DNA of 64,000 nt from an uncultured Microbacterium sp. (GTDB lineage: Bacteria; Actinomycetota; Actinomycetes; Actinomycetales; Microbacteriaceae): contig NZ_CANLCY010000003.1 of NCBI RefSeq assembly GCF_947489255.1, forward strand, positions 1 through 64,000. Reading direction: 5' to 3'. The translations under genes were made by a program, and so were the position numbers. Position 1 is the stretch's first letter, and every line of letters starts with the position of its first letter. The notes under the pieces were generated by a model. That model was given only the letters and a program-made list of their open reading frames with translations, had not been told where the DNA came from and did not search any database. Shown here piece by piece: positions 1-10,281 of this stretch.

Positions 1-221
1 CAGACACCGTCGGCCGCCCAGCGACGGAAGTTCTTGTACATCGTGTTCCAGTTCCCGAACCGCTCGGGCAGATCACGCCACGCCGTCCCCGTCCGGAACC
101 GCCACGCGGTCGCCTCGACAACCATGCGCCGAGCGACGGGAGGGCGACCACGCGTCCTCGCCGGCGGAAACACGTCCTTGATCAGCTCCCACGCCTCATC
201 TGTGATGACATCTCGCGACAC
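1..221 (-). CDS. IS5-family transposase, N-terminal part (partial)
   Basis: This is the amino-terminal 73 codons of a transposase cut by the window edge. The GTG start at 221 is the first start after an in-frame stop. The translation contains [19 protein letters not shown], and [19 protein letters not shown] followed by W, the DUF4096 helix-rich DNA-binding start of IS5/IS427-group transposases. The DDE catalytic residues would lie further on and are not visible, so activity cannot be judged. Its position inside a DUF255 gene shows it is the cargo of an insertion rather than a resident gene. Confidence 0.8.
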   Translation of the reverse strand, partial: MSRDVITDEAWELIKDVFPPARTRGRPPVARRMVVEATAWRFRTGTAWRDLPERFGNWNTMYKNFRRWAADGV

Positions 222-269
222 GCTTCAAGGATCGCCCCGCCCCTGCGGAACAGGATTTAGCAACGCGCC
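1..269 (-). mobile_element. End of an IS5-type insertion sequence (partial, runs off the window)
   Basis: Seen: a transposase 5' part (219-221 start) is followed outward by about 48 nt of non-coding sequence ending in a terminal-repeat-like stretch whose minus-strand reading begins GGGCGCGTTGCTAAATC, after which the host gene resumes at about position 270. Established: IS5/IS427-group elements carry short terminal inverted repeats and insert at TA-containing targets; the junction contains CTAG. The other end and the second repeat lie outside the window, so element length and target duplication cannot be read. The exact boundary (268-272) is an estimate. Confidence 0.7.
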
Positions 270-585
270 CTAGGGGCCAACCGAGGTGGGGAGTGAACGC
301 ACTGGCGGCATCGAGGTAGGCGGCGTCGACGTCGGGGTGCTCTTCGCGGTCGACCTTGATCGACACGAAGCCGGCGTTCAGGGCCGCGGCGGTCTCGGCG
401 TCTTGGAACGACTCCCGCGCCATCACGTGGCACCAGTGACAGGTGCTGTAGCCGATCGAGACCATCACGGGGACGTCTCTCTCGGCCGCGAGCGCGAACG
501 CCTCGGCCCCCCACGGGAACCACGCGACGGGATTGTCGGCGTGGGCCCGCAGGTAGGGGCTCGAGGCGTTCGCGAGGCGGTTCAT
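270..585 (-). pseudogene. DUF255 / YyaL-type thioredoxin-domain gene, 5' fragment broken by the IS
   Basis: The first about 105 codons of a thioredoxin-domain protein of the YyaL/SPATA20 type are present. Diagnostic motifs are N-terminal [19 protein letters not shown], the family signature [10 protein letters not shown] with the CxxC pair, and [10 protein letters not shown]. Intact family members are about 600-700 residues and continue after the GWPL motif into a six-hairpin glycosidase-like part. Here the frame leaves the family exactly at GWPL (about 271) and runs into insertion-sequence DNA, giving a 129-residue chimera that stops at 196. The remainder, if still present, would lie beyond the left window edge. 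Loss of function is inferred. Confidence 0.82.
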
Positions 586-604
586 CTGCGCGGGTGCGCC
601 GACC

Positions 605-3004
<2,400 letters not shown>

Positions 3005-3853
3005 ATGACGACGGTGCGAGCGGCGATCACGCAGACCACGTGGACCGGTGACAAGGAATCGATGCTCGACAAGCACGAGCAGTTCGCCCGCGACGCCGCG
3101 GCCCGCGGGGCGGAGGTGGTGTGCTTCCAGGAGCTGTTCTACGGTCCCTACTTCGGCATCACGCAGGACCAGAAGTACTACCGCTACGCCGAGCCCGTCG
3201 ACGGCCCGATCGTGCAGCGCTTCGCCGCCCTCGCGAAGGAGCTGGGCCTGGTGAGCGTTCTCCCCATCTACGAGGAGGCCCAGACCGGGGTCTACTACAA
3301 CACCTCGGTGCTCGTCGACGCCGACGGCACCGTGCTCGGCAGCTACCGCAAGAACCACATCCCGCACCTCGACAAGTTCTGGGAGAAGTTCTACTTCCGC
3401 CCGGGCAACCTCGGCTACCCCGTCTTCGACACCGCCGTCGGCAAGGTCGGCATGTACATCTGCTACGACCGGCACTTCCCCGAGGGCTGGCGCGAGCTGG
3501 GACTGAACGGCGCCCACATGGTCTTCAACCCCAACGCCACCAAGCCGGGCCTGTCGAACCGCCTGTGGGAGGTCGAGGGGCCGTGCGCGGCGGTAGCCAA
3601 CGGCTACTTCGTGCTGCAGCCGAACCGGGTGGGCCGCGAGGACAACGAGTACGGCGAGGATGCCGTCACCTTCTACGGCACGAGCCAGGTCATCGACCCG
3701 CGGGGGAACCACGTCGGCACCGTGGGCTCGGCCGAGCACGAGGAGATCCTCATCCGCGACCTCGACATGGACCTCGTGCAGCAGATGCGCGACGACTGGC
3801 AGTTCTACCGCGACCGCCGTCCCGACACCTACGGCGAGATCGTGGAGGCCTGA
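3005..3853 (+). CDS. Carbon-nitrogen hydrolase, beta-ureidopropionase / N-carbamoyl amidase-like
   Basis: A 282-residue nitrilase-superfamily amidase. The Glu-Lys-Cys triad is visible: Glu43 in CFQELFYGPYF, Lys116 in YRKNHIP, and Cys153 in ICYDRHFPEGWRELG. Length and the HLDKFWEKFYFRPGN stretch fit N-carbamoyl-beta-alanine or N-carbamoyl-amino-acid amidohydrolases, which release CO2 and ammonia from the product of dihydropyrimidinase. The next gene, 2 nt downstream, is a dihydropyrimidinase, so the two likely catalyse consecutive steps. Whether the substrate is N-carbamoyl-beta-alanine or an N-carbamoyl amino acid cannot be decided from sequence alone. A GAGGAG site 6-7 nt upstream supports the ATG. 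Confidence 0.92.
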   Translation: MTTVRAAITQTTWTGDKESMLDKHEQFARDAAARGAEVVCFQELFYGPYFGITQDQKYYRYAEPVDGPIVQRFAALAKELGLVSVLPIYEEAQTGVYYNTSVLVDADGTVLGSYRKNHIPHLDKFWEKFYFRPGNLGYPVFDTAVGKVGMYICYDRHFPEGWRELGLNGAHMVFNPNATKPGLSNRLWEVEGPCAAVANGYFVLQPNRVGREDNEYGEDAVTFYGTSQVIDPRGNHVGTVGSAEHEEILIRDLDMDLVQQMRDDWQFYRDRRPDTYGEIVEA

Positions 3854-3855
3854 CG

Positions 3856-5292
3856 ATGGCCACCACCCTGCTCACGGGAGGCACCGTCGTCTCGGCGACG
3901 GGCCGCACCGCCGCCGACGTGCTGCTGGACGGCGAGATGATCGCCGCGGTCCTCGCGCCGGGGTCGACCCTGCTGGGCCACGACCTCGCGGCATCCGTCG
4001 ACACCGTCATCGACGCCACGGGCAAGTACGTCATTCCCGGCGGGATCGACGCGCACACGCACATGCAGCTGCCCTTCGGCGGGACGAGCGCGTCCGACAC
4101 GTTCGAGACGGGCACCCGGGCTGCGGCCTGGGGCGGGACGACCACGATCGTCGACTTCGCCGTGCAGCGCGCCGGCGAGCGCGTGCAGGACGGCCTGGCC
4201 CACTGGCACGAGCTCGCCGCGGGCAACTGCGCGATCGACTACGGCTTCCACCAGATCGTCGGAGGGGTGGATGCCGACTCCCTCGCGGCCCTGCCCGGAC
4301 TCATCGACGAGGGCATCTCGAGCTTCAAGATGTTCATGGCCTACCCCGGCGTCTTCTACGCCGACGACGCCCAGATCCTGCGCGCGATGCAGGTCGCGGC
4401 CGACACCGGGCTCTTGACGATGATGCACGCGGAGAACGGCCCCGTCATCGACGTGCTGGCCGAGCAGCTCATCGAGAAGGGCAAGACCTCGCCGTACTTC
4501 CACGGCGTCGCCCGCGCGTGGCAGATGGAAGAGGAGGCCACGCACCGCGCGATCATGCTGTCGCACCTGACCGGGGCGCCGCTGTACGTCGTGCATGTCA
4601 GCGCCAAGCAGGCCGTCGAGCAGCTCGCGTGGGCCCGCGACAACGGCCAGAACGTCTTCGGCGAGACGTGCCCGCAGTACCTCTACCTCTCGCTCGAAGA
4701 CCAGCTCGGCGCCTCGAGCGAGGAGTGGGGCGACTTCGAGGGAGCCAAGTGGGTGTGCTCGACCCCGCTGCGCTCGAAGCACGAGGGCCATCAGCACCAC
4801 ATGTGGCAGGCGCTTCGCACCAACGACATCCAGATGGTCTCAACCGACCACTGCCCGTTCTGCATGAAGGACCAGAAGACCCTCGGCCAGGGGGACTTCC
4901 GGGCCATCCCCAACGGCATCGGCTCGGTCGAGCACCGCATGGACCTCATGTACCAGGGCGTCGTGACGGGACAGATCACCCTCGAGCGCTGGGTGGAACT
5001 GACCAGCACGACGCCGGCGCGCATGTTCGGCATGTACGGCAAGAAGGGCGTCATCGCCCCGGGAGCGGATGCCGACGTCGTCGTGTACGACCCGGCCGGG
5101 CACACGTCCATCGGCGTGGGCAAGACCCACCACATGAACATGGACCACTCCGCGTGGGAGGGCTACGAGATCGACGGGCACGTCGACACGGTCATCTCGC
5201 GCGGGAAGGTCGTCGTCGACGACGGCGCCTACCTCGGCACCAAGGGCGACGGCCGCTTCGTCAAGCGCGGCCTCAGCCAGTACCTGATCTGA
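3856..5292 (+). CDS. hydA: Dihydropyrimidinase (D-hydantoinase)
   Basis: A 478-residue cyclic amidohydrolase that opens dihydropyrimidine or hydantoin rings to N-carbamoyl products. The binuclear metal site is complete: His67 and His69 in GGIDAHTHM, the carboxylated Lys158 in SSFKMFMAYPG, His191 in MMHAEN, His247 in YVVHVSAK, and Asp331 in STDHCPF. Length matches the family. The ATG follows the amidase stop after 2 nt, indicating translational coupling. The substrate-lid sequence does not allow uracil-derived and 5-substituted hydantoin substrates to be separated. Confidence 0.95.
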   Translation: MATTLLTGGTVVSATGRTAADVLLDGEMIAAVLAPGSTLLGHDLAASVDTVIDATGKYVIPGGIDAHTHMQLPFGGTSASDTFETGTRAAAWGGTTTIVDFAVQRAGERVQDGLAHWHELAAGNCAIDYGFHQIVGGVDADSLAALPGLIDEGISSFKMFMAYPGVFYADDAQILRAMQVAADTGLLTMMHAENGPVIDVLAEQLIEKGKTSPYFHGVARAWQMEEEATHRAIMLSHLTGAPLYVVHVSAKQAVEQLAWARDNGQNVFGETCPQYLYLSLEDQLGASSEEWGDFEGAKWVCSTPLRSKHEGHQHHMWQALRTNDIQMVSTDHCPFCMKDQKTLGQGDFRAIPNGIGSVEHRMDLMYQGVVTGQITLERWVELTSTTPARMFGMYGKKGVIAPGADADVVVYDPAGHTSIGVGKTHHMNMDHSAWEGYEIDGHVDTVISRGKVVVDDGAYLGTKGDGRFVKRGLSQYLI

Positions 5293-5303
5293 GCGGAGCA
5301 CCC

Positions 5304-6332
5304 ATGGATTTCGGCGTCGTCCTGCAGACGAACCCCCCGGCCGCCCGCACGGTGCAGCTCTCGCAGCTGGCCGAGGCCCACGGCTTCAGCCACGTGTGGA
5401 CCTTCGACTCGCACCTGCTGTGGCAGGAGCCCTACGTCATCCACTCCGCGATCCTCGCGGCCACGCGCCGCGTGATCGTGGGACCGTTCGTGACCAACCC
5501 CGCGACCCGCGACTGGACGGTCACGGCATCCACGTTCGCCACGCTCAACGAGATGTACGGCAACCGCACGATCTGCGGCATCGGCCGCGGCGACTCCGCG
5601 GTGCGCGTGACCAACGGGCGCCCCACGACGCTGAAGGCCCTGCGGGAGTCGGTGCACGTCATCCGCGAGCTCGGCAACTCCCGCGCCGTGGAGTACAACG
5701 GCGCCACGCTGCAGTTCCCGTGGAGCCGCGGGTCGGAGCTCGACGTGTGGGTCGCCGCCTACGGCCCTCTCGCCCTCAAACTCACCGGCGAGGTGGCCGA
5801 CGGCTTCATCCTGCAGCTGGCCGACCTCGACATCGCCGAGTGGATGATCGCGACCGTCCGCAAAGCCGCCGAGGACGCTGGGCGCGACCCCGACGAGATC
5901 GCGTTCTGCGTCGCCGCGCCGATGTACATCGGCGAGGACACACCGGAGAGCCGCGCGCACATGATCGAGCAATGCCGGTGGTTCGGCGGGATGGTGGGCA
6001 ACCACGTCGCCGACATCGTCGCGAAATACGGCGAGGGCTCCGACGTGCCCGCGGCGCTCACCGACTACATCGCCGGCCGCACGGGCTACGACTACAACTC
6101 GCACGGCAAGAGTCACAACGACCACGTCGACTTCGTGCCCGACGAGATCGTGGAGCGCTTCTGCGTGCTCGGCACCGCCGAGGAGCACATCGCCAAGCTC
6201 GAGAAGCTGCGTGCGCTCGGCGTCACCCAGTTCGCGGGCTACCTCCAGCACGACAACAAGGAGGAGACGATGCGGGTCTACGGCGAGACCGTGATCCCCG
6301 CGCTCACTCCCCCGGTGACGGCGAAGCGGTGA
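5304..6332 (+). CDS. LLM-class flavin/F420-dependent oxidoreductase of the pyrimidine cluster
   Basis: A 342-residue luciferase-like monooxygenase-fold protein starting MDFGVVLQTNPPAARTV. It resembles the F420-dependent Mer-like branch (TIGR03842-type), with the usual GIGRGDSAVRVTNGRPT loop and C-terminal TAEEHIAKLEKLRALGVTQF. LLM proteins reduce or oxidise substrates with FMN or F420; RutA, the uracil ring-opening oxygenase, belongs to the same superfamily. Its place between hydantoinase and transporter genes suggests a redox step on the ring compound, for example supplying the dihydro-substrate. That role is inference. It starts 11 nt after hydA with a GCGGAG-like ribosome site. Confidence 0.88.
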   Translation: MDFGVVLQTNPPAARTVQLSQLAEAHGFSHVWTFDSHLLWQEPYVIHSAILAATRRVIVGPFVTNPATRDWTVTASTFATLNEMYGNRTICGIGRGDSAVRVTNGRPTTLKALRESVHVIRELGNSRAVEYNGATLQFPWSRGSELDVWVAAYGPLALKLTGEVADGFILQLADLDIAEWMIATVRKAAEDAGRDPDEIAFCVAAPMYIGEDTPESRAHMIEQCRWFGGMVGNHVADIVAKYGEGSDVPAALTDYIAGRTGYDYNSHGKSHNDHVDFVPDEIVERFCVLGTAEEHIAKLEKLRALGVTQFAGYLQHDNKEETMRVYGETVIPALTPPVTAKR

Positions 6333-6339
6333 GCCGGCC

Positions 6340-7311
6340 GTGACGGATCAGGTCGTCGCCCCCGGGGTCGCCGGGATCGCCGGGGAGGAACGGATGCCGC
6401 GGGCTCCCCGTTCCGCGCGTGGGCGCGCCGCGGCGGTGAGGGTGGGCTGGGGAGTCGCCGGCGTCGCCGCGGTCATCGCGGCCTGGGAGCTCTACAAGCT
6501 GCTCGGACCCGCCGACGGCGTGACCGTCGGAGGCGACGGGTCGGCCGGGTCGGGCGTCATCCTGCTCCCTCGCACGCACGATCGCGCCATGCCGCACGTC
6601 GGGGAGATGATCGCGCGCCTGTTCGCGCCGACGAGCGGGGGCGACACCCCGCCGCTGATCGTCTCGGTGGTGCAGGCGGCCGGGACCACGCTCGCCCTGG
6701 CCGCCCTCGGCTGGCTCATCGGCGTCGTCGTGGGCTCGCTGCTCGGCATCGCGATGCAACGCTGGCGGGTGGTGGAGGCGGGTCTGCTCCCCTGGATCGT
6801 CGTCAGCCAGATCGTGCCGCTGATCGCGTTCGCACCGGTGGTCAATGCGCTGGGGACGCAGATCGACCGCTCCGGATTCCCCTGGCCGCAGTGGTTCTCG
6901 GTGGCGCTGATCGCCTCCTATCTGGCCTTCTTCCCCATCGCCGTCGGCATGCTCCGCGGTCTCGAGGCGCCCGACGCCCTGCACCTCGACCTCATGCGCG
7001 CGAGCTCGGCGGGTTGGGGGCAGACGCTCGTGCACCTGCGTCTTCCCGCGGCGGTTCCGCACCTGCTCCCGGCCCTGCGCCTGGCCGCGGCCTCGGCTGT
7101 GGTCGGCGCGGTCGTCGCCGAGGTGTCGATCGGTCTGCGCGGAGGCATCGGCCGCATGCTCATCCAGCTCGTAGGGCAAGCCTCGTCCGATCCGGCGGCT
7201 CCCTGGGCACCCACTTTCGGCACCGTCGCGATGGGCCTGGTCGCCGCGGGCGGCGTCGCCCTGGTGGGCGTCGCACTTCATCGTTTCCGTCGCGGAGAGG
7301 ACACCGCATGA
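6340..7311 (+). CDS. ABC transporter permease (SsuC/ThiX-like), first of two
   Basis: A 323-residue inner-membrane permease with about six hydrophobic segments and the BPD-transp-1 EAA-like loop near DALHLDLMRASSAGWGQTL. The GTG at 6340 is 7 nt after the preceding stop. An unusually long periplasmic segment (about residues 50-95, starting LLGPADGVTVGG) lies between the first two helices. The stop overlaps the ATPase start (ATGA). It probably pairs with the second permease at 8108 to form the channel for a thiazole-, pyrimidine- or sulfonate-like small molecule. Confidence 0.9.
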   Translation: MTDQVVAPGVAGIAGEERMPRAPRSARGRAAAVRVGWGVAGVAAVIAAWELYKLLGPADGVTVGGDGSAGSGVILLPRTHDRAMPHVGEMIARLFAPTSGGDTPPLIVSVVQAAGTTLALAALGWLIGVVVGSLLGIAMQRWRVVEAGLLPWIVVSQIVPLIAFAPVVNALGTQIDRSGFPWPQWFSVALIASYLAFFPIAVGMLRGLEAPDALHLDLMRASSAGWGQTLVHLRLPAAVPHLLPALRLAAASAVVGAVVAEVSIGLRGGIGRMLIQLVGQASSDPAAPWAPTFGTVAMGLVAAGGVALVGVALHRFRRGEDTA

Positions 7312-8111
7312 GCACCGACACCCTCACGAGCGCGGTCCGGGCCCGGGGCCTGAGCAAGGTCTTCCTGAGCGCGGGCGGCGAGGTCGTCGCCCTGACCGAC
7401 GTCGACCTCGACATCGCGCCTGGCGAGTTCATCTCGCTCATCGGTCCCTCCGGCTGCGGCAAATCCACGCTGCTGCGCCTCATCGCCGACCTCGACACCG
7501 CCAGCGGCGGAGAGCTCGCCCTGGCCGGCAAGACCGCGCGGCAGGCCCGCCTCGACCAGGATTACGGCATCGCCTTCCAGCAGGCCGGGCTCCTCCCGTG
7601 GCGCACGGTCGCGGCGAACATCGCCCTCCCCCTCGAGCTGCACCGCTGGACGCGCGCCCGTCGCGACGCGCGCGTCGCCGAACTCGCCGAACTCGTCGGC
7701 CTCTCCGACTTCGTCGACCGCTACCCCGACCAGCTCTCCGGCGGGATGCAGCAACGCGTCGCCATCGCCCGCGCGCTCGCGGCCTCGCCGCGGTTGCTGC
7801 TGATGGACGAGCCCTTCGGCGCCCTCGACGAGATGACGCGCGAGCGCCTGCAGTCCGAACTCGCCCGCATCGCGGCCGAGACGGGGGCGACCGTCGTCTT
7901 CGTCACCCACTCGATCCCGGAGGCGGTGTTCCTGTCGGACCGCGTGGTGGTGATGAGCCCGCGCCCCGGCCGCATCACCGACGTGATCGACACCCGCCCC
8001 GGGCGCGCGCGCGACGAATCTCTGCGCGAGTCGCCCGAGTACTTCGCCCGGGTCACGGCGGTGCGCGAGGCACTGCACGGCTCGCCGATGCACCGGGCGA
8101 ACGAGCGATGA
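7308..8111 (+). CDS. ABC transporter ATP-binding protein (nitrate/sulfonate/pyrimidine type)
   Basis: A 267-residue ATPase with Walker A GPSGCGKST (46-54), Q-loop IAFQQAGLLPWR, signature LSGGMQQR, Walker B LLLMDEPFGALDE and switch VTHSI. The LLPWR stretch after the Q-loop is typical of the SsuB/TauB/ThiZ branch. It overlaps both permease genes by 4 nt (ATGA), so the three are co-translated. It energises import of the substrate used by the amidase-hydantoinase genes, by context. Confidence 0.95.
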   Translation: MSTDTLTSAVRARGLSKVFLSAGGEVVALTDVDLDIAPGEFISLIGPSGCGKSTLLRLIADLDTASGGELALAGKTARQARLDQDYGIAFQQAGLLPWRTVAANIALPLELHRWTRARRDARVAELAELVGLSDFVDRYPDQLSGGMQQRVAIARALAASPRLLLMDEPFGALDEMTRERLQSELARIAAETGATVVFVTHSIPEAVFLSDRVVVMSPRPGRITDVIDTRPGRARDESLRESPEYFARVTAVREALHGSPMHRANER

Positions 8112-8890
8112 CCGCCGCACCGCTGCCCGCGTGGGCGCGATGGACCGCACCCCTGGTGGTCGGTCTCGCGGGCCTGCTCTCCTGGTACGCCTTCGTCGCC
8201 TCCGGGAACGCCCCGCGCATGCTCCCCGATCCCTTCGCCGTGGGCGCGGAGTTCGTCGGACGCGTCGGACTCATCGCCGAGGCCGCGGGCATCACGGGGA
8301 CGAACGCGCTCGTGGGGCTCCTCGCCGGCACCGTGATCGCCGTGCTGCTCGCCGCGCTGGCTGCGACCTGGCGGCCCGTCGACGGCATGACCGCTCCCCT
8401 GGTCGCCGCCCTCGCGGTCGTGCCGATCGTGGCGCTCACCCCCATCCTGAACACGATGTTCGGCGCGTCGAGCCAGTTCGGTCGACAGGCCGTCGCCGGC
8501 ATCGCCGCCTTCGTCCCGGTGTTCGTGAACACCCTCCGGGGGCTGCGCCAGACACGCCCCGTCCAGCGCGACCTGTTCCGCGCCACCGCCGCGAGCGGAG
8601 GCCAGACGTTCCTCCGCCTGACCCTGCCCACCGCCCTGCCCTACCTCGTCACGGGCGTGCGGGTCGCGGCATCCCTCGCCGTCATCTCCGCCCTCGTGGC
8701 CGAATACTTCGGCGGCCCCGCCGACGGGATCGGCACCGCCATCGCCACCTACGCCAAATCGGGGCGCGCCGCCCTCGCCTGGGCGTTCGTGGCCGGGGGC
8801 ATCGCGATCGGTCTCGTCTTCTTCCTCGTCACCGCGCTGCTCGAACGCGTCGTCGCGCGCCGTCTCGGCGCCGGCCGCCCGCGGAGCTGA
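8108..8890 (+). CDS. ABC transporter permease (SsuC/ThiX-like), second of two
   Basis: A 260-residue permease with six predicted membrane segments and the cytoplasmic coupling motif near DLFRATAASGGQTFLRLTLP. It differs clearly from the permease at 6340, with no long insert, so the transporter is probably a heterodimer rather than a recent duplication. The ATG overlaps the ATPase stop by 4 nt. The sequence ends in an arginine-rich tail (RRLGAGRPRS). Confidence 0.92.
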   Translation: MTAAPLPAWARWTAPLVVGLAGLLSWYAFVASGNAPRMLPDPFAVGAEFVGRVGLIAEAAGITGTNALVGLLAGTVIAVLLAALAATWRPVDGMTAPLVAALAVVPIVALTPILNTMFGASSQFGRQAVAGIAAFVPVFVNTLRGLRQTRPVQRDLFRATAASGGQTFLRLTLPTALPYLVTGVRVAASLAVISALVAEYFGGPADGIGTAIATYAKSGRAALAWAFVAGGIAIGLVFFLVTALLERVVARRLGAGRPRS

Positions 8891-8963
8891 CCGGCATCCA
8901 CCCCTCACGAAAGAGCCTGCACCACCCGACACACGCGCTCCACCCGATCCGGAAGGACCCACC

Positions 8964-10139
8964 ATGAGATACAGCACCCGACGCGCCCTCGGCGCGATCG
9001 CCGGGGTCGGCGTCGCGGCCCTCGCGCTCTCCGCCTGCTCCGGCGGCGGAAGCTCCGAGCAGGCCGCCGCCGACGGCGACTTCACTCCGCTCACCTCCCT
9101 CAAGCTCCAGCTGCAGTGGCTCCCGCAGGCGCAGTTCGCCGGCTATTACGTCGCCCTCGACAAGGGCTACTTCCAGGAGGAGGGCTTCGACGACGTCGAG
9201 GTGCTGCCCTCGGGTGGCGACATCGTCCCCCAGGACGCCCTCGTCGCCGGAGACGTCGATTTCGCCGTCGCCTGGGTGCCCAAGGTCCTCGGCACCCTCG
9301 AGAACCAGGGCGTCGAGCTCACCGACATCGCGCAGGTGTTCCAGAAGTCGGGGACCACCCAGGTGTCGTGGAAGGGCTCGGGCATCACGAGCGTCGACGA
9401 CTTCGAGGGCAAGCGCATCGGTTCGTGGGGCTTCGGCAACGAGTGGGAGATCTTCGCGGCCATGGCCGACAAGGGGCTCGACGCCTCGACCGTGCAGATC
9501 ACGACGCAGGACTTCTCGATGAACGCCCTCCTCGACAAGGACGTGGATGCCGCGCAGGCCATGACCTACAACGAGCTCGCGCAGCTGCTGGAGACGGTGA
9601 ACCCCGCCACCGGGAAGCTATACACGATGGACGACATCGACGTGATCTCGTACGAGGACACCGCCGGCGCCATGCTCCAGGACGCCATCTGGGCCGACAC
9701 GACGCGCCTCGCCGACGACCCCGCCTACGCCGACGCCGCTACGCGGTTCCTCAAGGCCGTCATCAAGGGCTGGGTGTTCGCCCGCGACAACCCCACCGAG
9801 GCCGCCGACATCACGTACACCGCCGCGACCGCCCCGGGAGTCGACGCCTTCCCGGTCGGTCCCACCCACCAGCTGTGGCAGATGAACGAGGTGAACAAGC
9901 TCATCTGGACCGGGGGCGACTTCGGCATGATCGACGCCGACGCGTGGCAGCAGACCGTCGACGGCGCTCTCAAGGCGGTCAACCAGGACGGGCTGAACCT
10001 CATCACGACCGAGCCCGCGGCATCCGCGTACTCCAACGAGTACATCGAGGCGGCCCTCAGCGCGTTGAAGGACGAGGGGGTCACCGTCGACGGCGAGTAC
10101 ACCCCGATCGAGGTGACGCTCACGGAGGGCGGACAGTAA
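8964..10139 (+). CDS. ABC substrate-binding lipoprotein, NMT1/THI5-like
   Basis: A 391-residue exported binding protein. A signal peptide ends in the lipobox LSAC (about residues 24-27), followed by a Gly/Ser linker. The mature part has the NMT1/THI5-like beginning LKLQLQWLPQAQFAGYYVALDKG, then EVLPSGGDIVPQDAL and FEGKRIGSWGFGNEWE. This family binds hydroxymethylpyrimidine, thiamine-precursor-like or other small aromatic rings. It lies 73 nt after the second permease, typical for the most abundant component. Together with the hydantoinase it points to a pyrimidine-like or hydantoin-like ligand; this is inference. Confidence 0.93.
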   Translation: MRYSTRRALGAIAGVGVAALALSACSGGGSSEQAAADGDFTPLTSLKLQLQWLPQAQFAGYYVALDKGYFQEEGFDDVEVLPSGGDIVPQDALVAGDVDFAVAWVPKVLGTLENQGVELTDIAQVFQKSGTTQVSWKGSGITSVDDFEGKRIGSWGFGNEWEIFAAMADKGLDASTVQITTQDFSMNALLDKDVDAAQAMTYNELAQLLETVNPATGKLYTMDDIDVISYEDTAGAMLQDAIWADTTRLADDPAYADAATRFLKAVIKGWVFARDNPTEAADITYTAATAPGVDAFPVGPTHQLWQMNEVNKLIWTGGDFGMIDADAWQQTVDGALKAVNQDGLNLITTEPAASAYSNEYIEAALSALKDEGVTVDGEYTPIEVTLTEGGQ

Positions 10140-10162
10140 TCCGCGCGGGCCTGAGAGGCGGC

Positions 10163-10189
10163 GGGGCGGTCGGATCATCCGGCCGCCCC
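10163..10189 (+). terminator. Probable terminator of the pyrimidine operon
   Basis: An 11-bp stem, GGGGCGGTCGG with CCGGCCGCCCC (one G-T pair), around a 5-nt loop lies 24 nt after the binding-protein stop. There is no long T tract, which is usual in high-GC actinobacteria. Confidence 0.55.
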
Positions 10190-10281
10190 GTCGTCGCTGC
10201 GGGGCGGTCTCCGACCCACCGACGGATGCCGCCGCGGCCCGGCATCAGGACGTGTCCGTCCTCGCGTGATTGACTACCCCC

